Positions 35,408-43,600 of a DNA stretch of 64,000 nt are shown here, in pieces. Position 1 is the first letter of the stretch; every line of letters begins with the position of its first letter. The stretch spans positions 496,001 to 560,000 of the forward strand of contig NZ_JAELXV010000002.1 of NCBI RefSeq assembly GCF_016427535.1, read 5' to 3'. This DNA is from Hymenobacter sp. BT559. GTDB taxonomy: Bacteria; Bacteroidota; Bacteroidia; Cytophagales; Hymenobacteraceae. Below the pieces are notes generated by a model, which was given only the letters and a program-made list of their open reading frames with translations, did not search any database and had not been told where the DNA came from. The translations under genes were made by a program, and so were the position numbers.

Positions 35408-36391
35408 ATGCGTCTCGTTCGCCACCCAGTTCTCTGCAACTACTACGTCACGTACCGCTGCAACGCGAAGTGCTCGTTTTGTGATATCTGGGAGAAGCCT
35501 TCGCCCTATATCACGTTGGCCGATGTCGAGCAAAATCTGCGCGACCTCAAGCGGCTAGGAGTGAAGGTGATAGATTTTACGGGCGGCGAGCCACTACTGC
35601 ACCGGCAGCTACCCGAGTTTCTAGCCTTGGCCCGGCAGCTGGGTTTTATCACCACCGTCACGACTAACGGCCTGCTTTACCCAAAGAATGCGCAGAAGCT
35701 GCGCGGGCTGGTCGATATGCTGCATTTCTCGCTCGACTCGGCCGACCGCGCTACTCACGACCTAGGGCGCGGCGTGGCCTGCTACGATTTCGTACTCGAA
35801 AGCATTCGAGTGGCCAAGGAGTTGGGTGAGCGGCCCGATATTTTGTTCACAGTCTTCCGCAAAAACCTAGCAGACCTAGAAGCTGTGTACCGCGATATCA
35901 CGCAGCCCAATGGCCTGATGCTCATAATCAACCCGGCGTTCGACTATGGCGACGTTGAAACCGGCGAGCAGTTAACAGAAGACGAACTAGCATATCTATC
36001 GGCCTTTGGCAAGCGCCGGGGCGTGTACCTCAACGAAGGGTTTATTGCCCTGCGCCGCGACGGCGGCAACCACGTAGCCGCGCCGGTGTGCCGGGCCGCT
36101 AGCACCACTCTAGTCATCTCGCCCAGCAATGAGTTGGTACTGCCCTGCTACCACCTAGGCGAGCAGAAGTTTCCTATCGAGGGCCAGCTGTTTGACCTTT
36201 ATAATGCCCCCGCCACCCAGCGCCTTGCAGCCCTCGAAGGCCGCTTGCCGCAGTGCGAGGGCTGCACCATCAATTGCTACATGCAGCCCAGCTTCGCGGT
36301 CGAAACCAGCAAGTATTTCTGGGAGGCGCTGCCCAGCACACTGAAATACAACTGGGAAAAGGGTACCTGGAAGCGTTTGTTGCGCGCTTAG
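35408..36391 (+). CDS. Radical SAM protein with C-terminal cysteine-rich domain
   Basis: 327 residues (ATG 35408). The radical SAM cluster motif CNAKCSFC gives Cys18, Cys22 and Cys25, followed by FTGGEPLL and HFSLDSA. The C-terminal part has PVCRAAS, VLPCYHLGEQ and CEGCTINCYMQPS, a SPASM/twitch-like set for an auxiliary cluster. Reaction unknown. A GTG at 35363 would add 15 residues; the MRLVRHPVLCNYY start looks more natural. Genes around it do not suggest a peptide substrate. Confidence 0.83.
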   Translation: MRLVRHPVLCNYYVTYRCNAKCSFCDIWEKPSPYITLADVEQNLRDLKRLGVKVIDFTGGEPLLHRQLPEFLALARQLGFITTVTTNGLLYPKNAQKLRGLVDMLHFSLDSADRATHDLGRGVACYDFVLESIRVAKELGERPDILFTVFRKNLADLEAVYRDITQPNGLMLIINPAFDYGDVETGEQLTEDELAYLSAFGKRRGVYLNEGFIALRRDGGNHVAAPVCRAASTTLVISPSNELVLPCYHLGEQKFPIEGQLFDLYNAPATQRLAALEGRLPQCEGCTINCYMQPSFAVETSKYFWEALPSTLKYNWEKGTWKRLLRA

Positions 36392-36450
36392 TTATGCCAG
36401 TAGCCTGGCGAGCTACCTAAGGAACATGCGCTTGCACGCAGCGATAGCCC

Positions 36451-36458
36451 TACATTTG
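36451..36458 (+). promoter_or_regulatory. Probable promoter of the hexapeptide-repeat protein gene
   Basis: TACATTTG fits TAnnTTTG; CTTG at 36431-36434 is near the -33 position but only 16 bases away, shorter than usual. The ATG is 25 bases downstream of the element. Confidence 0.45.
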
Positions 36459-36483
36459 GCCGCTCACCTTATTTATTTGCCGT

Positions 36484-37017
36484 ATGCCTGCTTTGTTGCT
36501 GCCCGTCCAGGGCGTTATGCCTACCATTGGCTCCGATTGCTTTTTAGCTGATAACGCTACTGTGGTGGGCGATGTAGTGCTGGGCCGGGGCTGCACGGTA
36601 TGGTTTACGGCCGTGATTCGGGGCGACGTTAATAGCATTCGCATCGGCGACGAAACCAACATTCAGGATGGGGCCGTGCTGCACTGCACCTACCAAAAGG
36701 CAGCCCTGACAATCGGGTCGCGGGTGAGCATCGGCCACCGGGCGCTGGTGCACGGCTGTACTATCGAGGATGATGTGCTCATCGGCATGGGCGCCATCGT
36801 GATGGACCACGCCGTAGTGGGCCGCGGCTGCCTTATTGCGGCGGGCGCCGTAGTGCTCGAAAACATGGTATGCGAGCCTGGCTACCTCTACGCCGGCGTG
36901 CCTGCCAAGAAAATCAAACCTGTGAGCGAGGCACAGGCCGAGGGCCTGCGCCGCACAGCATCCAATTATCAACTGTACGCTAGCTGGTTTGCCGATAGCG
37001 CAGCGGCGGCAGAATAG
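36484..37017 (+). CDS. Gamma-class carbonic anhydrase-like hexapeptide protein
   Basis: 177 residues, a left-handed beta-helix of hexapeptide repeats (VVGDVVLGRGCTVWFTAVI). It keeps the zinc-site pattern of gamma-CA relatives: IRGDVNSIRIG, TNIQDGAVLH (His67) and IGHRALVHGC (His85, His90). Members either hydrate CO2 or are enzymatically silent; activity is unproven. The C-terminal ~35 residues are helical. Cytoplasmic. Convergent with the CNNM gene. Confidence 0.87.
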   Translation: MPALLLPVQGVMPTIGSDCFLADNATVVGDVVLGRGCTVWFTAVIRGDVNSIRIGDETNIQDGAVLHCTYQKAALTIGSRVSIGHRALVHGCTIEDDVLIGMGAIVMDHAVVGRGCLIAAGAVVLENMVCEPGYLYAGVPAKKIKPVSEAQAEGLRRTASNYQLYASWFADSAAAAE

Positions 37018-37021
37018 CAAA

Positions 37022-37055
37022 TAGCCGCTGTTTGCCTGTTAGCATACAGCGGCTA
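37022..37055. terminator. Hairpin between convergent genes
   Basis: TAGCCGCTG (37022-37030) pairs with CAGCGGCTA (37047-37055) around a 16-base loop. It separates the stops at 37017 and 37082. No strong T-run, so termination is plausible rather than shown. Confidence 0.5.
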
Positions 37056-37081
37056 ATGCAAGAAAAGCTTGTAGTAAGGAC

Positions 37082-38407
37082 CTAAGCGGCCAGTGGGTCT
37101 TCATCGGCCGGCACCAGCGGGGTTAGCACGCGTAGCTGCACCATCTCGACTACCCGGCCGGCCCGGCTGAGTACCCGGAACTCGTAGGGTTCAAGCACAG
37201 CCACATCGCCCACTTCCGGAATGTTGCCATACAGCACATTTAGCAGGCCGCCTACCGTTTCGTAGTCGTCGCCCTCAGGCAGGGGGTAGGGGAGGTATTC
37301 GTTGGCGTCGGGGATGGGGGTAGAGGTATTAACGCGGTATTCCGATTCGGAAATCTTTTCTACCACCGGTACTTCGTTGTCGTACTCGTCCTGGATTTCG
37401 CCTACCAGCTCCTCCATGATGTCCTCGATGGTGACGATGCCCGACACGCCGCCAAACTCGTCGCTCACTACGGCCATGACAATGTGCTTGCGCTGAAACT
37501 GGCGCAGCAAGCGATTAATTTTCTTGGTTTCGGGCACGAAATAAGCCGGGCGCATGATGCGGGCCAGCTCCAGTGGTTCGCCACGCCGAACAATGGGCAG
37601 CAAGTCCTTGACATTGAGCACGCCCACGATATTGTCGATACTGCCGTCATACACGGGCAGGCGCGAGTAGCCTTCGCTAAAAATCTTTTCGAGCAGCTTG
37701 TCTTCCGGGGCGTTCACATCAAGGGCAGCGAGCTTAGTGCGGGGCACCATTATCTGCTTCACCATGCGGTCGTTAAACTGGAAGACGTTTTCAATCAGCT
37801 CGTGCTCCGAGTCCTGAATTTCGCCGCTTTCCTTACTTTGGTCGAGCAGGATGCGCAGCTCCTCAGCCGTGTGTACGTCGCTGCCGTGTACGGCTCGTAC
37901 CCCAAACAAACCTAGCAAGCCGTTTGACAACTTATTCAGCAGCCAAATAGCTGGGAACGTGACGATGTAGAAAATACGCAGCGGCGCAACGATAGACAAA
38001 GTAGTTGCCTCCGGCTTCTGAATGGCCAGCACCTTAGGTGCCTGCTCGCCAATAACAATGTGCAGCACCGTGATAGTGGCAAACGAGGCCACTAGTGCAA
38101 TGCTGTGCACTGTTTCGGGAGAAACAACCAGCCCAAACTTGTGGATGATGGCCAGTAGCACTTCGGCCACTACGCTCTCCCCAATCCAACCTAGGCCCAG
38201 TGACGCTAGTGTAATACCCAGTTGGGTAGCCGAGAGATACGCCTCCAGATTGTGCAGCATCGTCTGGGTAAGCCGGGCCAACTTGTTGCCCTCCTGAGCA
38301 CGCAAGTCTATTTGAGAAGAGCGAACCTTGACCAAGGCAAACTCGGCGGCGACGAAAAACCCGTTGATTAGAACGAGTAGGAGGGTAATCAGTATTTTTA
38401 AGCCCAT
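37082..38407 (-). CDS. CNNM/CBS-domain transporter-like protein (CorC/HlyC family)
   Basis: 441 residues: four-helix DUF21/CNNM membrane domain (about 1-190; INGFFVAAEFALVKVRSSQID, LGITLASLGLGWIGE, FATITVLHIVIGEQAPK), a linked pair of CBS domains (about 210-335; MVPRTKLAALDV, GYSRLPVYDGSIDNIVGVL, DEFGGVSGIVTIEDI), and a C-terminal CorC/HlyC domain (about 350-430). Relatives export or regulate Mg2+ and other divalent cations. Full length, no defects seen. Confidence 0.9.
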   Translation of the reverse strand: MGLKILITLLLVLINGFFVAAEFALVKVRSSQIDLRAQEGNKLARLTQTMLHNLEAYLSATQLGITLASLGLGWIGESVVAEVLLAIIHKFGLVVSPETVHSIALVASFATITVLHIVIGEQAPKVLAIQKPEATTLSIVAPLRIFYIVTFPAIWLLNKLSNGLLGLFGVRAVHGSDVHTAEELRILLDQSKESGEIQDSEHELIENVFQFNDRMVKQIMVPRTKLAALDVNAPEDKLLEKIFSEGYSRLPVYDGSIDNIVGVLNVKDLLPIVRRGEPLELARIMRPAYFVPETKKINRLLRQFQRKHIVMAVVSDEFGGVSGIVTIEDIMEELVGEIQDEYDNEVPVVEKISESEYRVNTSTPIPDANEYLPYPLPEGDDYETVGGLLNVLYGNIPEVGDVAVLEPYEFRVLSRAGRVVEMVQLRVLTPLVPADEDPLAA

Positions 38408-38594
38408 GTGGTCGGCTCCCCTCAGACGCGGACGGTCGGGCAGCCTTTATAAGGCCAAAAGTACGGAGTTTAGGAGAGCGAGTTGACGTCGAGGTAATTG
38501 ATAACGCCAGAACTGCTCATTATTCGCTAGCTGCCCAAGAAGTTATAAAGCAAAAAAGGCACCCTCATGAAGAAGGTGCCTTTTTCGTAAAAAG
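38408..38594. other. Intergenic region between CNNM gene and tRNA-like gene
   Basis: About 190 bp with the terminator at 38552-38585. No gene seen; the CNNM gene promoter should be in this gap but no clear -7/-33 pair stands out. Confidence 0.4.
38552..38585 (-). terminator. Terminator of the tRNA-like gene
   Basis: GGCACC (38559-38564) pairs with GGTGCC (38575-38580). A run of A on the plus strand at 38552-38557 gives the U-tail for minus-strand transcripts; a T-run on the other side makes it usable in both directions. It ends ten bases from the tRNA-like 3' end. Confidence 0.85.
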
Positions 38595-38718
38595 CTGTAG
38601 CGGAAGGACTTGAACCTCCACGAAGTGGTTAGTCGCGGCTCCGGGGAGCATGCAATTTATCCCATTACTCTTCACCCCCGAGATAGGAGGGCGTGTCTGC
38701 CAATTTCACCACACTACA
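38595..38718 (-). tRNA. Atypical class II (Leu-like) tRNA or tRNA-like RNA, 124 nt
   Basis: Read on the minus strand from 38718. Acceptor TGTAGTG pairs fully (one G-U) with CGCTACA. Then TG and a Leu-type D arm (GTGAAATTGGCAGACAC). Anticodon-arm stem CCCTC/GGGGG closes loop CTATCTC, which would read ATC (an Asp-type anticodon) with pyrimidine at position 37, both abnormal. The region before the T arm is 54 nt instead of about 15. T arm GGAGG-TTCAAGT-CCTTC is normal. No encoded CCA. It has a consensus promoter and a terminator, so it is probably transcribed. It could be a pseudo-tRNA, a tRNA with a 35-40 nt insertion, or a specialised tRNA-like RNA. Confidence 0.6.
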
Positions 38719-38756
38719 AGGTTTGGTACCGCCACGCCGTTTGCGTTTTGATATGT

Positions 38757-38789
38757 CAAAGGTAAAACGACTTTTTCTTATTATGCAAA
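38757..38789 (-). promoter_or_regulatory. Promoter of the tRNA-like gene
   Basis: On the minus strand TACCTTTG (plus-strand 38757-38764) and TTTG (38786-38789) are 21 bases apart, an excellent match to the Bacteroidota consensus. Transcription should start near 38750, about 30 nt before the RNA 5' end, implying a 5' leader that is trimmed. Confidence 0.75.
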
Positions 38790-38902
38790 TTTTATTTAAA
38801 AAAGATTGAAAAATTATTTAATCTTCAATCAAGGGCTGAATTTTTAATAGTATTTGCTATAAGCGCTTAATTTTGTTTTTTGCTACTACTTACTCCCTCC
38901 CC

Positions 38903-39376
38903 ATGTCCCGCCCTTATGAATTAGATGACACTGACCGGCGCATCATCAGCTTGCTGGTAAAGGATGCCAAGCTGCCTTATTCTGAGATTGCTCGCCAATT
39001 GCAGGTCTCCGGCGGCACTATCCACGTGCGCATGACGCGCCTCGAAGAATTAGGTATTGTGCGTGGCGCTACCCTAGACCTTGATTTACAAAAAGTTGGC
39101 TATAGTATTCAGGCCTTTCTAGGTATCTATTTGCTCAAGAGTTCCTACTGCGACAGCGTAATTGAGCGGCTGCGCGGTATTCCTGAGGTGGTGAGCCTAC
39201 ATTTCACCACGGGCAGCTACAACTTGTTTGCCCGCCTAGCTTGCCGCGACACCCAGCACCTACGCAATGTGCTGCACGACCAGGTGCAGCAGATAGAAGG
39301 TGTAGAGCGCACCGAAACTCTAATCTCGCTGGATGAAGTATTTAGCCGCTCGGTACAATTAGAAAAAGGTGCTTAG
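38903..39376 (+). CDS. Lrp/AsnC-family transcriptional regulator
   Basis: 157 residues: N-terminal HTH (about 6-55; LDDTDRRIISLLVKDAKLPYSEIARQLQVSGGTIHVRM), then an AsnC ligand/oligomerisation domain (about 70-150; FLGIYLLKS, VVSLHFTTGSYNLFARLACRD, VERTETLISLDEVF). Controls amino-acid or related metabolism; the ligand is unknown. ATG 38903 starts MSRPYELDD; the frame extends ten codons further to a TTG but without domain support. TAATTTTG at 38868-38875 fits the -7 consensus but its TTTG partner is only 11 bases away. Confidence 0.9.
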   Translation: MSRPYELDDTDRRIISLLVKDAKLPYSEIARQLQVSGGTIHVRMTRLEELGIVRGATLDLDLQKVGYSIQAFLGIYLLKSSYCDSVIERLRGIPEVVSLHFTTGSYNLFARLACRDTQHLRNVLHDQVQQIEGVERTETLISLDEVFSRSVQLEKGA

Positions 39377-39518
39377 CCAGTAGCTGGGCTGCACCAAACG
39401 CCCTAGGTATGCATGCAGACCTAGGGGTTACACGAAGCTTACTGTGCATTCAGTGCATCTCAGCTTTGCTTGGCTCTCAGGTTGCCATTCACTGATACAG
39501 GTGTGCCTGAAAGCAACG

Positions 39519-39573
39519 GCAGCCACAAAAAAGCCCCTCACAGCTTCACTGTGAGGGGCTTTTTTGTGGCTGC
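39519..39573. terminator. Perfect 25-bp inverted repeat, terminator-like
   Basis: Arms 39519-39543 and 39549-39573 are exact complements around CTTCA and contain AAAAAAGCCCCTCACAG and its complement, giving A and T runs. It can end both the Lrp gene (plus) and the repeat-protein gene (minus). Confidence 0.88.
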
Positions 39574-39582
39574 TAGTCAGCC

Positions 39583-39933
39583 TTACATTACCGACTTGGT
39601 CGTTGACGTGGTCTTGGTAGACTTCGACTGCATGCCCGGAGCAGCGCTAGTTTTGGTAGTGGTCGACGATTTGCTCATGCCCGAGGGCGTGGTCATGGTG
39701 CTCGACTTACTCATGCTAGCCTGGCTTTTGGTCGTAGTCGATGACTTGCTCATGCCCGCTGGGTTGGTCATGGTCGTTATGCGGGTTGTGGTTTTGGCCG
39801 GGGCCTGTGTCGTTTTAGTAGTCATCGTCTTCGACGTGCTGCTCATGGTAGTGGCAGTCGGGGTCGTTTGGGCGTTAGCAGCGAAGCTGCCAGCTACGAG
39901 CAGGGCGGCGAAAAGGGAGGTGAAGCGTTGCAT
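39583..39933 (-). CDS. Small exported Ser/Thr/Lys-rich repeat protein
   Basis: 116 residues. ATG 39931-39933 begins a signal peptide (MQRFTSLFAALLVAGSFAANAQ). Nearly all the rest is Ser, Thr, Lys, Met and Ala with a loose repeat, GMSKSSTTTK or variants, occurring three or four times, plus MSSTSKTMTTKTTQ-type text. It is low-complexity and probably disordered and highly basic. No family is recognised. Its repeats make the opposite strand open too, which is a mirror effect. It could be a cell-surface or matrix protein; that is a guess. Confidence 0.65.
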   Translation of the reverse strand: MQRFTSLFAALLVAGSFAANAQTTPTATTMSSTSKTMTTKTTQAPAKTTTRITTMTNPAGMSKSSTTTKSQASMSKSSTMTTPSGMSKSSTTTKTSAAPGMQSKSTKTTSTTKSVM

Positions 39934-40100
39934 GGGGTGTGAAAAAAGGAGGTGAAAGAGGTGGTGTCCTAGGTGGCAGAAAGTGTGCCAACAGGTAAGG
40001 TGTCGGCTTATCAAAAACAACCTTGCACTGTTGAGAATATTCTACGAGAGGCCCGGTATGCTGGGTTGTGCTTGCCGCCGTGGCAGTGCCTTGAAATAGC

Positions 40101-40134
40101 AAAAGCCCCTCGCCTGGTGGGGCGAGGGGCTTTT
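40101..40134. terminator. Terminator after trxA
   Basis: AAAAGCCCCTCGCC (40101-40114) pairs with GGCGAGGGGCTTTT (40121-40134), loop TGGTGG. The A run upstream serves the minus strand, the T run the plus strand. Confidence 0.88.
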
Positions 40135-40159
40135 ACAAAAAACGAAGCAGCGAAGCTAC

Positions 40160-40489
40160 CTAGGCGGTTACCTGCGCTTCGAGCTTCTGGGCGAGCACGT
40201 GCTTGGGCACAGCGCCTACTTGCTTATCTACGATTTGGCCGTTCTTGAACACCAGCAGCGTCGGGATGCTGCGGATGCCGAACTTCATCGACGTCTGAGG
40301 ATTAGCGTCTACGTCTACCTTGCCGATGATGGCTTTGCCTTCGTATTCGCCGGCCAGCTCTTCTACCACTGGGCCTACCATGCGGCAGGGGCCGCACCAT
40401 TCGGCCCAGAAGTCTACTAGTACTGGCTTATCCGAGTTGATAATCTCCTCGAAGTTGGCGTCGGTTATTTCAATTGCTTTGTGCGCCAT
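40160..40489 (-). CDS. trxA: Thioredoxin
   Basis: 109 residues with a single thioredoxin fold. Active site WCGPC at 31-35 (Cys32, Cys35), [14 protein letters not shown], cis-Pro segment [11 protein letters not shown]. Cytoplasmic disulfide reductant supplied by thioredoxin reductase. It lies downstream of dnaE on the same strand (about 120 bp), an arrangement I recognise from other Bacteroidota. ATG at 40487-40489. Confidence 0.95.
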   Translation of the reverse strand: MAHKAIEITDANFEEIINSDKPVLVDFWAEWCGPCRMVGPVVEELAGEYEGKAIIGKVDVDANPQTSMKFGIRSIPTLLVFKNGQIVDKQVGAVPKHVLAQKLEAQVTA

Positions 40490-40608
40490 GACGCTAAGGT
40501 TTGGTTAGTGAAAAAACGTCCGGCGTGTACGGCCGACAAGGCCGCAAGGTAGCGGAGTGCGAGTAAAACAACGGTAGTGGTAGAAAGTTCAGCGCTAGTT
40601 CACGCGTC

Positions 40609-43600
40609 CTAAATCAGCGCGCAAACGTCCAGCTCAAACTCACGCATTTTGTCGATAAATGCCTTGGGTTCAATCTGAAAGCGGCGTGAGAACATATCCA
40701 CGGCTAGCTTTTCGTGCGGCTCTACAAATTGAATCTCCAATCGCTTCGAGCCCTTGGCGTGCTCGATGGCTTCTTGCAAACGGTCTATCATGGGCCCGGT
40801 CACGGTGCGCAAATCGAGCTTCACGCGCACGCCTTTGCTGAGCTTTTCGGCCACCTGCGCCAGCGGTTCCATGGTTTTTATTTTCAATTCCCACTGGTCC
40901 TGAGTGCCGTAGCGCAGTTCCATCTTGCCCCGGATGAACATAGGCGGCACCTGCTCCTGCGGGTAGTTCCGTGGGTTGATGAGGGCGCTGAAGCGCGTGT
41001 AGTCGTCGCGGAACAGCGCTAGGTTGATGCTCGAATCGTAGTCTTCCACGTTGAACGAGGCCATCGGTTGCCCGCTCTTGGTCGTGCGGAATACTACGCC
41101 CGAAAGCAAGCCGGCGATATTCACGTCCTTGCCCTTTTGCTGGTCGAGTTTGTCGAGCGGACAAGTGCAGTAGGCGTCGATTTCCATGCGGAAGGTGTCG
41201 AGCGGGTGGCCCGAGAGGTAGAAGCCCACCACTTCCTTCTCGCGGCGCAGCTTTTCGGGTGCACTCCATTCCTCTAGGTCCTGTATTTTGGGCAGCGGCG
41301 CAGCCACCGCCCCGAAGGCGCCAGCCCCGAACAGGCTGTGCTGCGCCGATTCCTTGGCGGCCTGGTGCTGCTGGCCGAGCTTTAAGGCCTTCTCAATCAA
41401 GTTTTGGTCGCCGGCCGGGGCATCCATAAACTGGCGGCGGTTATACTTTTCGAAGCTGTCAAAGGCACCGGCTTGAGCCAGGCTTTCCCAGGTTTTCTTA
41501 TTCACAGCGCGCAGGTTAACGCGTTTCGCAAAGTCGAACACGTCGGTGAACGGGCCGTTTTTCTGGCGTTCCTCTACAAGTTCGAGTACAGCCGCTTCAC
41601 CCGCGCCCTTTACGGCAGCGAGGCCGAAGCGAATCTGATTGGCGCGCGGTACGTTGAATTTTTGCTCGCTTTCGTTCACATCCGGCCCGAGTACGGCCAC
41701 GCCTTGCTTGCGGGCTTCCTCGATAAAGAAGGTCACCTTCTTGATATCGCCCATGTTGTTGGTGAGTACGGCCGCCATGTACTCAGCCGGGTAGTTAGCC
41801 TTGAGGTAGCCAGTCTGATAGGCTACAACCGAGTAGGCTGCCGAGTGCGAGCGGTTGAAGCCGTACTCCGCAAACTTCTCCATCACGTCGAAGACTTCAG
41901 AAGCCTTCTTGGCCGGAATCTTGTGGATTTCGCCTGCACCCTTCACGAATTTTTCGCGCTCTAGGGCCATCTTTTTCATGTCCTTCTTACCCATGGCGCG
42001 GCGCAGTAGGTCTGCTCCACCTAGGGAGTAGCCGGCCAGAATCTGGGCCGTTTGCATAATCTGCTCCTGGTACACCATGATGCCCTGGCTGTACTCCAGA
42101 ATGGGCTTGAGCAACTCGTGCGGGTATTCGACCGGCTCGCGGCCGTGTTTGCGGTTGATGAAGTCCGGGATGAACTGCATCGGGCCCGGGCGGTACAAGG
42201 CGTTCATCGCAATCAAGTCCTCAATGTTGGTCGGCTTCAAGTCCTTTAAGTACATGCGCATACCTTCCGATTCAAACTGGAACGTGCCGATGGTGTCGCC
42301 GCGCTGGTAGAGCGCGTACGTCTTCTCGTCGTCGAGCGGAATGTTGTCGATGTCGATTTTGACGCCGTGGTTGCGCTCAATCAAGTTCATGGCATCCACA
42401 ATGATGGTCAGGGTTTTGAGGCCCAGAAAGTCCATCTTGAGCATGCCGGCGCTCTCAATCACCTTGCCGTCGAACTGCGTCACGAGCAGGTCCGAGTCCT
42501 TAGAGGTCGAGACTGGGATGTAGTTCGTGATGTCGTCGGGCGCAATGATGACGCCCGCTGCGTGAATGCCCGTGTTGCGCACCGAGCCTTCGAGGCGCTC
42601 GGCCAGGGCCAGAATCTGGCCCTTAAGGTCGGTTTTGTCGTCGCGGATGGCTTGCAGCTCGGGCACGTCGCGAAAGGCGCCGGATAGGGTAGTGCCGGGC
42701 TTTTCGGGCACGAGCTTGGCCATTTCGTTGGCGGCGGGCAGCGGCAATTCCATGGCGCGGGCCACGTCCTTGATGCTCGACTTGGCGGCCATCGTGCCGA
42801 AGGTGATAATCTGGGCCACCTGCGTTTTCCCGTACTTCCCCACCACATAGTCAATGACTTTCTGACGGTTCACGTCGTCAAAGTCGATGTCGATATCGGG
42901 CATCGACACGCGCTCGGGGTTCAAGAAGCGCTCGAATAGCAGCGAGTACTTAATGGGGTCGATGTTGGTGATGCCCACACAGTAGGCCACTGCCGAGCCC
43001 GCGGCCGAGCCGCGGCCCGGCCCCACGGCCACGCCCATGCTACGGCCCTTGTTGATAAAGTCCTGCGTAATCAGGAAGTAGCCCGCAAAACCCATCGTCT
43101 TGATGATGCGCAGCTCGTACTCCAGTCGCTCTTCAACCTCGGGCGTACGCTCGGAGTACCTAGGCGGCTTGCTCATGGTCACGGTGCCATTGCCGGCGCC
43201 CGGCCCGAAGGCCCCCACGTAGGTCAGCTCGCGCAAAAAATCGTCGGCCGTAGCGAAGCCGGCGGGCAGCGGAAAGTTGGGGAGCAGAATGTCGCGCGCC
43301 AGCTTGGGCGGCGTTATCTTATCGACTATCTCGTTGGTGTTGTCGAGGCTCTCGGGCACGTCCGCGAACAGCTCCGACATCTCGGCCTGACTCTTGAAAT
43401 AGAACTGGTCGTTGGCGAAGCCGAAGCGGCGGCGGCGCTGCTTGGGTGGCTTTTGCAGCTCCTCGTCGATGCGCGAGAGCATACGGCGGGCGTTTTCGTC
43501 GTAGCTGTGCGCCTTGCGCAGCTCATCGAGCGGACCATAGTGCACGCGCTGGTCGGCGGTGAGCACGGTGTAGTAGTTGGTCTCGAAGTCGCCGACCGGG

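Noticed and set aside
38595-38718. tmRNA or selenocysteine tRNA
   Set aside because: It has neither the tmRNA TLD sequence nor the extended acceptor and D stems or length of SelC; the Leu-like D arm argues for a class II tRNA relative.
39583-39933. CRISPR-like or tandem-repeat array
   Set aside because: Repeats are coding, of uneven length and without spacers.
39470-39955. 161-codon plus-strand frame rich in VVVDDLLMP
   Set aside because: It is the reverse complement of the Ser/Thr/Lys repeat gene; its repeats are created by that gene.
41404-41964. 186-codon plus-strand frame inside dnaE
   Set aside because: dnaE on the minus strand is unambiguous; this frame has no signal or motif.
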